The translations under genes were made by a program, and so were the position numbers. From Marivirga atlantica (GTDB taxonomy: Bacteria; Bacteroidota; Bacteroidia; Cytophagales; Cyclobacteriaceae), in assembly GCF_016734805.1 (NCBI RefSeq), contig NZ_JAERQG010000001.1:620001-684000 (forward strand): a stretch of 64,000 nucleotides of DNA, read 5' to 3'. The notes under the pieces are model-generated. The model was not told where the DNA came from and ran no database searches. It worked only from the letters and a program-made list of their open reading frames with translations. Below, piece by piece: positions 7,386 through 15,919 of this stretch (position 1 is its first letter; each line of letters begins with the position of its first letter).

Positions 7386-10300
7386 TTGAAGATTAAAGAT
7401 TTCATCAAATTATATAAGGACGATCCTTTTTTACAAACCATCGCATTAGCCCTAAAACCTAACGAGGATAAGTGGGTACATCTAAAAGGATTGGTGGGCA
7501 GTTTAGATGCTCTTACGCTTGCCGCTGCCCAAAGCATTAATAAGCAGAATCATTTGGTGGTGCTTCACGATAAAGAGGAGGCTGCCTATTTTCAGAATGA
7601 TCTTCAGAGTCTGCTGGGTGTAAAAGAACCTTTACTGTTTCCAACATCTTATAAGCGTGCTTACGAATTTGAGGAAACAGAGAATGCCAATGTTTTAATG
7701 CGTGCTGAGATCTTAAACCGCATCAATAACAAATCGAGCACAGGGGAAATTATTGTCACCTATCCTGAAGCGCTTACAGAAAAGGTAATCAATAAGAAAT
7801 CATTGGTGAGCAATACTTTTTCAGCGAAAGTTGGTGAAAACCTTGATGTGGAGTTTATTGCAGAGCTGCTACAAACCTATGATTTTGAACCAACAGACTT
7901 TGTCTACGAGCCAGGTCAGTATGCCATCCGTGGTGGAATCATTGATATCTTCTCCTATGCCGCTGATGAGCCCTACAGAATTGAGCTTTTCGGTAATGAA
8001 ATAGATAGCATCAGAACTTTTGATGTGGTTTCACAGCTTTCTATTGATGAGGTGAAGCAGATAAATATCATCCCAAATGTGCAAACCCGCTTGCTGCAGG
8101 AAGTAAGAGAATCGCTACTGGATTTTATACCGAAGAACACAAAAATATGGTTTAAAGATTATGCCCAAACCTTAGATATTCTCGATAAGTATTACGAAAA
8201 GGCCTCTCAATCTTTTGAAAAAATAGTATCTGACACAGCAGACACTAAAGTGGTTTTAAAACCAGAAATGCTTTTTGATGATGCTAAAAGCTTTCAGGAA
8301 CATTTACACAAATTTGTTAAGATAGAGTTTGGCAATCGCTTCTATCAAAAAACAGAAGAAGTTTTCGAATTTGATGCTAAGCCGCAACCATCTTTCAATA
8401 AAAACTTTGATCTACTAGGAGAAAACCTCTATAAAAATCAAGAGGAAGGATTGGTAAATATTATCACCTCCGAGTCAGTTTCTCAATCCGATAGGCTGAC
8501 TAATATTTTTCAGGAGATAGATTCATTCATTAAGTTTCAGGCATTACCAGTAAGCATAAGAGGAGGCTTTGTTGACTATCAAAGAAACATTGCTTGCTAC
8601 ACCGATCACCAGATATTTGAGCGTTTTCACCGCTATAAAACTAAAGACAAGCAGAGCAAGTCCAAAGCAATCACTTTAAGGGAATTAAAGAACCTGCAAC
8701 CTGGTGATTTTGTAACACATATCGACCATGGTGTGGGTCGCTTCGCTGGTATGGATACGGTTGATAATAATGGTAAAAAGCAGGAAGTTGTACGCCTGAT
8801 CTATCGCGATAATGATTTGCTTTATGTAAGTGTACACTCTTTACACAAAATTAGTAAGTACAGTGGCAAAGAAGGCACAGCACCTTCTATCAGTAAATTG
8901 GGTTCTCAGGAATGGGAAAACAAAAAGAAGAAGGTCAAACGTCAGGTTAAGGACATTGCCAAAGACCTGATTGAGCTTTACGCTAAAAGAAAGTCTGCTC
9001 CGGGGATGGAGTTTGGTCAGGATTCTGTGATGCAGGCTGAGTTGGAATCATCATTTTTATATGAAGACACCCCTGATCAGGCCAAAGCCACAGTTGATGT
9101 AAAAGGTGATATGGAGCAGCCACACCCTATGGACAGATTGGTTTGTGGAGATGTTGGTTTCGGGAAAACCGAAATAGCTATTAGAGCAGCGTTCAAAGCT
9201 GTGGATAATAATAAACAGGTGGCTGTTTTAGTGCCAACAACTATATTGGCCATGCAGCATTACAGAACCTTCGCTGATAGGCTACAAAATTTACCTGTTA
9301 CGGTTGAGTACATCAATCGCTTTAAAACTACAAAACAAATAAAGGAAATAGCCCAAAGATTAAAGGAGGGTAAAATTGATATCCTGATTGGTACACACCG
9401 CATAGTCAATAAAGACATGGTCTTTAAAGATTTAGGGCTCTTAGTTATTGATGAGGAGCAGAAATTTGGTGTAAAAGTAAAAGATAAGCTGAAAGAGATG
9501 CGTGTGAATGTAGATGTGCTTACGCTTACTGCCACGCCAATCCCCAGAACGCTTCACTTTAGTCTGATGGGTGCCAGAGATTTAAGTGTAATTGCAACTC
9601 CGCCACCAAACAGGCAGCCGGTCACTACTGAACTGCATACTTTCAATGAGGAGCTATTGCGTGATGCCATTAGTTTTGAACTTCAAAGAGGTGGTCAGGT
9701 ATTCTTTGTGCATAACAGAGTGGGCGATATTGAGCAAGTTGGTAATATTATTCTTAAGCTAGTTCCTGATGCGAGAATCGGTGTAGCCCATGGGCAGATG
9801 GATGGCCCTAAGCTTGAGAAAGTGATGATGCGTTTTATTGAGGGTGAGTATGATATTTTGGTTTCTACCAATATCATCGAGTCGGGATTGGATATTCCGA
9901 ATGCCAACACCATCATCATTAACCACGCACATATGTTTGGTATGTCTGATTTGCACCAAATGCGTGGCCGTGTCGGCAGAAGCAACAAAAAAGCATTCTG
10001 TTATTTACTAACACCTCCCACTATAGGTCTTACAGCAGACGCTCGCAAGAGGTTAACTACATTGGAAGAGTTCTCAGATTTAGGTGATGGCTTTAAAGTA
10101 GCGATGCGTGATTTGGATATTCGTGGTGCAGGTAATTTATTAGGTGCTGAACAAAGTGGGTTTATCTCCGATCTTGGTTTCGATATGTATCATAAAATTC
10201 TGGATGATGCAGTTTCAGAATTGAAGGAGACTACTTTCGCTGATTTATTTAAAGATGAGCTTGCCAAAAAAGCTGAAATCATAGCGCAGGATTGCAACAT

Positions 10301-10754
10301 AGAAACTGATTTGGAGATACTTATACCTGAAGATTATGTAGGAAATATTTCTGAAAGGTTGAGCCTTTATTCCCAGCTTGATAATATCAAGAATGAGGAA
10401 GAGCTTAAGCAGTTTCAGAAATCAATTGCTGATAGGTTTGGCCCTATTCCGGAACCTGTTTATGATTTAATTGAAACAGTGAGAATCAGGTGGAAGGCTG
10501 AACGCTTAGGTTTTGAAAAGCTACTAATCAAGAATGGTGGTATGAAGGCCTATTTTGTTAATGCTGACAATGAGAAGTATTTCAATTCAGAGGTATTCGG
10601 TAGAATATTGGCTTTTGTGCAAACCCATCCTAAACGCTGCAATATGAAAGAATATAAAGGCAGACCAATCCTGAGAATAGATGATATAAACTCTATAAAT
10701 GAAGCAAAAGCTCTTATTTTCGAGATGGCTGGCGAGAAGGAGCTGGTTGAGTAG
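7386..10754 (+). CDS. mfd: Transcription-repair coupling factor
   Basis: Mfd removes stalled RNA polymerase and recruits UvrA to lesions in the transcribed strand. All expected modules are present: UvrB-like N-terminal region (YEPGQYAIRGGIIDIFSY), RNA-polymerase-interaction/CarD-like domain (LKNLQPGDFVTHIDHGVGRF), and a RecG-like helicase with Walker A GDVGFGKTE (Lys near 594), DEEQKFGV near 689, and motif VI MRGRVGRSNKKA. The C-terminal TRCF domain follows. I chose the TTG at 7386 (then KIKDFIKLY) because residues from the upstream ATG at 7290 do not look like Mfd and a promoter element lies between them. The length, about 1122 residues, is normal. Confidence 0.95.
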   Translation: MKIKDFIKLYKDDPFLQTIALALKPNEDKWVHLKGLVGSLDALTLAAAQSINKQNHLVVLHDKEEAAYFQNDLQSLLGVKEPLLFPTSYKRAYEFEETENANVLMRAEILNRINNKSSTGEIIVTYPEALTEKVINKKSLVSNTFSAKVGENLDVEFIAELLQTYDFEPTDFVYEPGQYAIRGGIIDIFSYAADEPYRIELFGNEIDSIRTFDVVSQLSIDEVKQINIIPNVQTRLLQEVRESLLDFIPKNTKIWFKDYAQTLDILDKYYEKASQSFEKIVSDTADTKVVLKPEMLFDDAKSFQEHLHKFVKIEFGNRFYQKTEEVFEFDAKPQPSFNKNFDLLGENLYKNQEEGLVNIITSESVSQSDRLTNIFQEIDSFIKFQALPVSIRGGFVDYQRNIACYTDHQIFERFHRYKTKDKQSKSKAITLRELKNLQPGDFVTHIDHGVGRFAGMDTVDNNGKKQEVVRLIYRDNDLLYVSVHSLHKISKYSGKEGTAPSISKLGSQEWENKKKKVKRQVKDIAKDLIELYAKRKSAPGMEFGQDSVMQAELESSFLYEDTPDQAKATVDVKGDMEQPHPMDRLVCGDVGFGKTEIAIRAAFKAVDNNKQVAVLVPTTILAMQHYRTFADRLQNLPVTVEYINRFKTTKQIKEIAQRLKEGKIDILIGTHRIVNKDMVFKDLGLLVIDEEQKFGVKVKDKLKEMRVNVDVLTLTATPIPRTLHFSLMGARDLSVIATPPPNRQPVTTELHTFNEELLRDAISFELQRGGQVFFVHNRVGDIEQVGNIILKLVPDARIGVAHGQMDGPKLEKVMMRFIEGEYDILVSTNIIESGLDIPNANTIIINHAHMFGMSDLHQMRGRVGRSNKKAFCYLLTPPTIGLTADARKRLTTLEEFSDLGDGFKVAMRDLDIRGAGNLLGAEQSGFISDLGFDMYHKILDDAVSELKETTFADLFKDELAKKAEIIAQDCNIETDLEILIPEDYVGNISERLSLYSQLDNIKNEEELKQFQKSIADRFGPIPEPVYDLIETVRIRWKAERLGFEKLLIKNGGMKAYFVNADNEKYFNSEVFGRILAFVQTHPKRCNMKEYKGRPILRIDDINSINEAKALIFEMAGEKELVE

Positions 10755-10954
10755 GTATTGGGAGTTGGGTTTAAGGTATTAGGTTTTGGGAAATGGTAAT
10801 TTGAGATTGAGTTTAGTTTGGCTCCATTTATTTGCTCTTGTCATTGGAATTGTCACCCGACCCTATTGTTGCTGTTATCACCAACAAGCCACTAACTCAA
10901 ATCGTCATTCCGAAAATTTTCTAGCTTTTGAAGAAAAAGAATTATCAGGAATCT
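10755..10954. repeat. Degenerate intergenic repeat region
   Basis: This gap holds no convincing gene. The first 40 bases are G/T-rich degenerate copies of a TATTGGG/GTATTAGG word. From 10903 to 10954 there is an imperfect inverted element that opens CGTCATTCC and closes with AGGAATCT, with further complementarity inside. Similar GTCATTCC...GGAATCT elements occur between genes in many Bacteroidota; whether other copies exist in this genome cannot be seen here. Confidence 0.4.
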
Positions 10955-10965
10955 AAAAAGGACTA

Positions 10966-11394
10966 ATGTTTCTTCACATGAAAAGAAAAGTACTTCCACC
11001 ATATCATGTTAAAACCAGTACTAGTGAGAAGAAGCTCATTAGTACTGTAAAAGAACAATTCATTCAGCTCAAAAAAGAGGAAGTAACCATTATACCTTAC
11101 GGCTTTACAATCTTAGGTGACAAGACTTCAAAGCTAATCCCTCAAGTAGAGTTGGCTAATCATCAAATTTCACTTATTAAAAGATTGAAACTTAAGGCAG
11201 TTGAACTGCTGAAATCTTCGGTGATCGAAGCTGCGGCAATAGCATATGATGCTCATGTTATAGATGAAGAAGGTATTGATAAAGAAGCACTATCAGTTAT
11301 TTTAGTTAGAACTGAAAAGGATGTTGTTCAAATAAACTTCCCTTATGTAGTTGCTGATAATGAATTAGTTTTTGGCGAATGGTGGGTGCAATAA
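10966..11394 (+). CDS. Hypothetical protein
   Basis: A 142-residue soluble protein that I do not recognise. The N-terminus is basic (MKRKVLPPYHVKTSTSEKK), the middle is predicted alpha-helical (SLIKRLKLKAVELLKSSVIE), and the C-terminus ends in an aromatic block VFGEWWVQ. There is no signal peptide or membrane segment. The start could be the first ATG or the MKRKV at 10978. It is convergent with gldE, 4 bases apart, and stands alone on its strand. Codon use looks like that of the neighbours, so it is probably a real gene. Confidence 0.7.
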   Translation: MFLHMKRKVLPPYHVKTSTSEKKLISTVKEQFIQLKKEEVTIIPYGFTILGDKTSKLIPQVELANHQISLIKRLKLKAVELLKSSVIEAAAIAYDAHVIDEEGIDKEALSVILVRTEKDVVQINFPYVVADNELVFGEWWVQ

Positions 11395-11398
11395 ACTT

Positions 11399-12724
11399 TT
11401 AATCATTCTTAGTAAACACCCTTACCCTTTTTATTCTTTTTTGGTCTACAGAGACAGCAGTGAATACAAACTTATTGAAGTTAATTTTTTCGCCTGCTCT
11501 AGGCAACTTATTGTTAAGTTCTAATAACAAACCACCTATTGATTCACTGTCTCCTTTTACATCATCAAAGTAAGAAGGATCTTCACCTATTATTTTACTG
11601 AAGTCGTTAAGTGAAGTTTTACCTTCAAAAATGAAAGTATTGTCATCAAGCTTATTGTAGGCTATATCTTCATTTTCATCAAACTCATCACTTATTTCAC
11701 CAACAATTTCTTCGATCACATCTTCCAGAGTAATGAGCCCGGAAGTACCACCGTATTCATCAACAACAATGGCCATATGAACTCGCTTCTCTTGAAAATC
11801 TTTCAGCAAGCTATCAATCTTTTTCGATTCAGGCACAAAGAATCCGGGACGCAGTAGTTCTTGCCATTTGAAGTCGTCTTCTTTGTCAGTATAAGGGAGT
11901 AAATCTTTCACATATAATACACCTTCAATCTTGTCAATTGTATCTTTGTAAACAGGAATTCTGCTAAAACCATTTTTATTGATACGATCCATCAGTGTAT
12001 GGTAATCATCTTCAATGTCGAAAGCCGTGATGTCCATTCTTGATTTCATCACCTGACGGACGGAAAGTGTACCGAAGTTAACTATTCCTTTCAGTATGCC
12101 TTTTTCCTCATCTGTTGTTTCTGGAGTGGAAGTAATTTCCAGCGCTTGATGCAATTCATCAACCGAAATATTAAAACCTTTCTGCTCAACTCTTCTTTCA
12201 ATAATTTTGCTGATTGACATCAGTAACCAGGAAAGCGGGCTAAAAAATTTCTCTGCAAGAGCCAGGAAGGGTGCCATACGCTTAGCGAAAGTCACGTTAT
12301 TTTGATTGGCGTAAACCTTAGGTACTATCTCACCATAAAAAACGATTAAGAAAGTGATAACCGCTGTTAAGGTTACAACCAATAAACCTTCAGTTTCCTT
12401 AGTTCCTACAATTTCCCAAGTTAAAAAGGTGGATAGTGTGACTATGGCAACGTTAATGAAGTTGTTGAGAATAAGTATTGTAGCCAAAAGCTTTTTCGGC
12501 CTTTTAAGCAACTCAATAATCAACAACTCATTTTTTACATTACTTATTTTGGTCTTGGCTATATCATCTTGAGACATAGAGAAAAAAGCCACTTCAGAAC
12601 CAGAAACCAATGCGGACATCATTAAAAGCACCAACATAATGACTCCATTCAGAATGTAAAACCACTCTGTTGTAAGGTTCATCAAACTTGCTACTACTAA
12701 ATAACTAGGGGAAGGATCGTCCAA
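11399..12724 (-). CDS. gldE: Gliding motility-associated protein GldE (CNNM/CorC-type)
   Basis: A 441-residue membrane protein of the CNNM/CorC transporter family. Residues about 20-195 form a DUF21 transmembrane domain, residues about 215-345 hold two CBS domains (VRQVMKSRMDITAFDIEDD and GGTSGLITLEDVIEEIVGE), and the end is a CorC/HlyC domain. Placement directly downstream of ssb and mutY is the conserved gldE context in Bacteroidota. GldE is implicated in gliding and type IX secretion in Flavobacterium. The usual partner gldD is not next to it, and no other gliding gene is in the window. The family call is firm; the motility role is inferred from synteny. Confidence 0.85.
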   Translation of the reverse strand: MDDPSPSYLVVASLMNLTTEWFYILNGVIMLVLLMMSALVSGSEVAFFSMSQDDIAKTKISNVKNELLIIELLKRPKKLLATILILNNFINVAIVTLSTFLTWEIVGTKETEGLLVVTLTAVITFLIVFYGEIVPKVYANQNNVTFAKRMAPFLALAEKFFSPLSWLLMSISKIIERRVEQKGFNISVDELHQALEITSTPETTDEEKGILKGIVNFGTLSVRQVMKSRMDITAFDIEDDYHTLMDRINKNGFSRIPVYKDTIDKIEGVLYVKDLLPYTDKEDDFKWQELLRPGFFVPESKKIDSLLKDFQEKRVHMAIVVDEYGGTSGLITLEDVIEEIVGEISDEFDENEDIAYNKLDDNTFIFEGKTSLNDFSKIIGEDPSYFDDVKGDSESIGGLLLELNNKLPRAGEKINFNKFVFTAVSVDQKRIKRVRVFTKND

Positions 12725-12748
12725 GATTAATTATTAAAGCTAAACATA

Positions 12749-13225
12749 TTAAAATGGAAGGTCATCCATTTCGCTGTCGGTATCAGGAGTATTTGCTGGA
12801 GCAGAAGTGCTCTGTGCCGGCTTGCTGCTATTGTCATTTTGGTAAGATGATTGTCCACCTTGATAACCACTGTCAGCACCACCCTGATCATTTCTTTTGC
12901 CACCAAGCATCGTCATCTGGTCACCCACAACTTCAGTTGTGTAACGCGTAACACCGTCTTTCTCCCAGGAACGTGTTCTAAGTTTACCTTCAATGTAAAC
13001 ACTATCTCCTTTTTTAAGGTATTTTTCAGCTACATCGGCTAAACCTCTCCATAATACTATATTGTGCCACTCAGTTTGATCAACACGCTGACCGGTATTT
13101 CGATCTTTGTATGATTCAGTTGTAGCAATTGAGAAGTTTGCTACTGTAGCACCATTATCCAGATGTCTTACCTCAGGGTCTTTCCCTAAGTTACCTATAA
13201 GTATTACTTTATTTACGCCTGACAT
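12749..13225 (-). CDS. ssb: Single-stranded DNA-binding protein
   Basis: SSB coats single-stranded DNA and recruits repair and replication enzymes. The OB-fold opens VNKVILIGNLGKDPEVRHL, with the family block EWHNIVLWRGLADVAEKYL. Residues about 110-148 are a Gly/Gln/Ser-rich linker, and the C-terminus ends DDLPF, the acidic tip that binds partner proteins. At 158 residues the length is normal. It sits 24 bases upstream of gldE and shares its direction. Confidence 0.95.
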   Translation of the reverse strand: MSGVNKVILIGNLGKDPEVRHLDNGATVANFSIATTESYKDRNTGQRVDQTEWHNIVLWRGLADVAEKYLKKGDSVYIEGKLRTRSWEKDGVTRYTTEVVGDQMTMLGGKRNDQGGADSGYQGGQSSYQNDNSSKPAQSTSAPANTPDTDSEMDDLPF

Positions 13226-13243
13226 ATATTCTTTTTAAAAACT

Positions 13244-13251
13244 CAAAATTA
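13244..13251 (-). promoter_or_regulatory. Candidate -7 element for ssb
   Basis: On the minus strand this reads TAATTTTG, matching TAnnTTTG, about 20 bases before the ssb start codon. No clear -33 TTG is found at the expected distance. It would allow ssb-gldE to be transcribed apart from mutY. Confidence 0.35.
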
Positions 13252-13323
13252 AGCAAATTCTTATGAACTTGTTGGAAACCTAAGGCTTAATTAACAAATT
13301 CAACTTGCTCTCTTTAAAAATAA

Positions 13324-14373
13324 TTAATAAAAATTTTCTTTCAAATATTTATCCACCAATCTGGGCTTCGGCAATTCTTCTACTTCTCCCTCATCATACC
13401 AGCTGTAACCATTGATTTTTATTTGAGCCTTTTTCATATCTATTGATATAAAAAAGGCTTCAATTATCTGATGCGTCAAAATGTGCTTAACGCTATTACT
13501 TAGTTCGTATTTAAAATGCTTTTGTTTAGGAAAAATACTGGAAAGTTCTTTTTCCAGCTCTGGTGTAGATAATACATTTTTGCTTTCTATCAGAGGAAAA
13601 TCGAATAAGCCCTGCCATATATCATTCGGACCTCTTTTGCCCATCAATAATTTTTCGTTTTGTTCAATCAATAGATAATAGAAATACCGCTTTCTAACCT
13701 TTACTTTTTTAAGTTTTATCGGTAATTCGGTCTGTTTACCTTCAATTCTGGCTTGGCACTCTTCTGCCACTGGGCATAATAAACAGGCAGGCTTACTCAC
13801 GCTACAAAGTGTAGCACCCAATTCCATTAGTGCTTGATTGTATAAGTCTGGTTGATCTTCAGAAATAAGCTCTTTAGAAGCTTCAAAAAAGAGCTTGAAA
13901 TTTTTGGGATCAGCAATATCTTTATCTATTACTAAAAACCGAGAGAGTACTCGAAATACATTTCCATCTACAACGGGCACCTTCTTTTTAAAAGCAAATG
14001 AAGCAATAGCAGCAGCTGTATATTTGCCTACGCCTTTAAGTTTTTGTAATTCTTCGTAGGTTTCAGGGAAGTGACCATCATAATCTTCCACTACCGATTG
14101 AGCACAACTGTGTAAGTTTCTAGCTCTGGAGTAATAGCCGAGCCCTTGCCACATCCTTAACACCTCATCTTGTGGAGCAACAGCCAAGTCGTGAACAGTT
14201 GGGTATTTGGCTATGAATTTCTCATAGTAGGGTAATCCTTGAGCAACCCTTGTTTGTTGAAGGATAATTTCTGAGAGCCAAATTTTATACGGATCTTCCG
14301 TTAGCCTCCAGGGGAGCTCTCGCATGTGATTTTTGTACCATGAAATTATTTGTTGTGCAAAGCTTTTTGCCAT
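13324..14373 (-). CDS. mutY: A/G-specific adenine glycosylase
   Basis: MutY removes adenine mispaired with 8-oxoguanine. Visible residues are the catalytic Glu35 in WLSEIILQQTR, the helix-hairpin-helix LKGVGKYTAAAIASF, Asp136 in VVDGNVFRV, and an iron-sulphur loop with Cys190, Cys197, Cys200 and Cys206 (C-X6-C-X2-C-X5-C). The C-terminal 120 residues form the NUDIX-like 8-oxoG recognition domain (LMGKRGPNDIWQGLFDFP). The length of 349 residues is normal. It lies upstream of ssb and gldE in the conserved Bacteroidota order. Confidence 0.95.
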   Translation of the reverse strand: MAKSFAQQIISWYKNHMRELPWRLTEDPYKIWLSEIILQQTRVAQGLPYYEKFIAKYPTVHDLAVAPQDEVLRMWQGLGYYSRARNLHSCAQSVVEDYDGHFPETYEELQKLKGVGKYTAAAIASFAFKKKVPVVDGNVFRVLSRFLVIDKDIADPKNFKLFFEASKELISEDQPDLYNQALMELGATLCSVSKPACLLCPVAEECQARIEGKQTELPIKLKKVKVRKRYFYYLLIEQNEKLLMGKRGPNDIWQGLFDFPLIESKNVLSTPELEKELSSIFPKQKHFKYELSNSVKHILTHQIIEAFFISIDMKKAQIKINGYSWYDEGEVEELPKPRLVDKYLKENFY

Positions 14374-14529
14374 ATTAAATTGTAATTATTCAAAAATTCA
14401 GCATTTAACATGAATTAAATGTTAGTTTTCTGAGTTGGAATAAAAGTTATCGAGGAAAATACAATTAGTTGAAAACTAAAAAGTTATAAGCTTGTTCATG
14501 TACCTTTACTTTGATTTATTTCATACTAA

Positions 14530-14564
14530 TTGCTTTTAAAATCAAATTTGTAGGATTACCTTTG
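14530..14564 (+). promoter_or_regulatory. Candidate promoter of the HU gene
   Basis: TTG at 14530-14532 and TACCTTTG at 14557-14564 are spaced 24 bases apart, close to the Bacteroidota -33/-7 arrangement. Transcription would begin about 50 bases before the GTG start of the HU gene and could continue through the TPR and mS38-like genes. Confidence 0.5.
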
Positions 14565-14619
14565 CAAGCCCAAATTGTGAAGGGGTTTAATTTTTTGAAT
14601 CACTTAAATTATTTAAAAC

Positions 14620-14919
14620 GTGACTAAAGCAGACGTTATATCAGAAATTTCTGAACAGACAGGTATTGACAAGGCAGATGTAACTGCAACTGTAGAAGCA
14701 TTCTTTACTGTAGTAAAAGATTCAATGGCAGATGGCGAAAACATTTATGTTAGAGGCTTCGGAAGCTTTGTTAATAAGAAGAGAGCGAAGAAAATTGCAC
14801 GTAACATTTCTAAAAACACGGCAATTGTTATTGATGAACATTTTGTGCCGAGTTTTAAACCGTCTAAAGTTTTTGTAGAGAAGATTAAAAGCTCTAACAA
14901 AATTAAAGAGTTAGTATAA
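14620..14919 (+). CDS. HU-family DNA-binding protein
   Basis: A 99-residue histone-like protein that bends DNA. It begins with GTG (TKADVISEISEQTGIDKADV) and has the family core YVRGFGSFVNKKRAKKIARN followed by a P-S-F-K-P-S block in the DNA-binding arm. Upstream in-frame sequence contains no better start. It is first in a run with a TPR protein, a tiny ribosomal protein and RNase E/G, an order that recurs in Bacteroidota. Confidence 0.93.
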   Translation: MTKADVISEISEQTGIDKADVTATVEAFFTVVKDSMADGENIYVRGFGSFVNKKRAKKIARNISKNTAIVIDEHFVPSFKPSKVFVEKIKSSNKIKELV

Positions 14920-14923
14920 TTAT

Positions 14924-15748
14924 ATGCTACGTTCCAGAATTATCCTCCTTGTTATTTCAATTGTTTTGATAGCAGTTATTTTTAGCTTGCCTAAAATTGT
15001 TGTGGATAACGAGGAGGATACACTGGACACAAAAACTTCAGATATTGAAGCAACTTCTGAGCATATGGAGTCGTCTCCAGCTTCTGAAGAGGAGGTGCAT
15101 GATAACAAACTATCGGCAGAATTAGCTGCTAAAGCTCAGGATTTAAGAAATAAACTTGAAGGGGCTAGTACTAAAGAAAAAAGTAGTATATTTGCGGATT
15201 CTTTAGCAGCACTTTATTCAAGTGTTAATAAGTTAGATAGTGCGGCCAAGTATGTGGAACTATCTGCTACAGATAAAGAGTTAATAGGGGATGCTTATTA
15301 TGAAGCATTCACTTTTGCGGTTTCTCCAGAAAAAGCAAATAGTTTAGGAGAAAAAGTAAGAAAATATTATGCTGAAATACTAGAAGAAGATGCAAGCAGG
15401 CTAGATTTGAAAACTAAAATAGCCATGACTTATGTTTCTTCTGAAAATCCAATGTCAGGAATAATGATGTTGAGAGAGGTAATTGAGCAAGAGCCTACAA
15501 ATGAGGAGGCTTTATTTAACTTAGGGATTTTGTCTATTCAATCGGGTCAGTACGACAAGGCGATTGGTAGATTTGAAACTTTGCTCGCTAATCATCCGAA
15601 AAATGAGCAGGCCGAGTTTTACTTAGCGTTAAGTTATTTTAATGATAACAGACCGGAAGATGCCAGAAGGCTGTTTCAGAAAATAAAGAATACAAGTAAG
15701 GATGAACAGGTGCTTGCAGCTGTTGAGAGTTACTTGAACGAATTGTAA
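14924..15748 (+). CDS. TPR protein with N-terminal membrane anchor
   Basis: A 274-residue protein with one N-terminal membrane segment (RIILLVISIVLIAVIFSLP) and an acidic, Ser-rich linker. The C-terminal half is made of tetratricopeptide repeats, clearest at FNLGILSIQSGQYDKAIGRF and AEFYLALSYFNDNRPEDARR. It is likely anchored in the inner membrane with the repeats in the periplasm or cytosol, serving protein contacts. It follows HU by 4 bases, so the two are co-transcribed. No specific function is known to me. Confidence 0.82.
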   Translation: MLRSRIILLVISIVLIAVIFSLPKIVVDNEEDTLDTKTSDIEATSEHMESSPASEEEVHDNKLSAELAAKAQDLRNKLEGASTKEKSSIFADSLAALYSSVNKLDSAAKYVELSATDKELIGDAYYEAFTFAVSPEKANSLGEKVRKYYAEILEEDASRLDLKTKIAMTYVSSENPMSGIMMLREVIEQEPTNEEALFNLGILSIQSGQYDKAIGRFETLLANHPKNEQAEFYLALSYFNDNRPEDARRLFQKIKNTSKDEQVLAAVESYLNEL

Positions 15749-15775
15749 TATTGTTTAACAAAAAATTTTAAGATT

Positions 15776-15865
15776 ATGCCTTGCGGTAAAAAAAGAAAAA
15801 GACATAAGATTTCAACTCATAAGAGAAAGAAAAGACTAAGAAAAAACAGACACAAGAAGAAGTAA
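15776..15865 (+). CDS. AURKAIP1/COX24 (mS38-like) small ribosomal protein
   Basis: A very short gene of 29 residues, MPCGKKRKRHKISTHKRKKR followed by LRKNRHKKK. The K-K-R-K-R-H-K and T-H-K-R-K-K-R-L-R-K-N-R-H-K-K blocks match the AURKAIP1/COX24 family, small basic proteins related to mitochondrial ribosomal protein mS38 and found in Bacteroidota. It would bind rRNA. It follows the TPR gene and precedes RNase E/G. Its last codons and stop form the left arm of a strong terminator hairpin. Confidence 0.88.
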   Translation: MPCGKKRKRHKISTHKRKKRLRKNRHKKK

Positions 15866-15884
15866 TATACTTCTTCTTGTTTTT
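15852..15884 (+). terminator. Rho-independent terminator overlapping the mS38-like gene
   Basis: A perfect 13-bp stem, ACAAGAAGAAGTA (15852-15864) and TACTTCTTCTTGT (15868-15880), with a 3-base loop and a T tract. The left arm is the last coding triplets and most of the stop codon of the 29-residue gene. Confidence 0.85.
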
Positions 15885-15919
15885 ATGTTATCTAGTTTTT
15901 CACTTAAACTTATTGAGCT

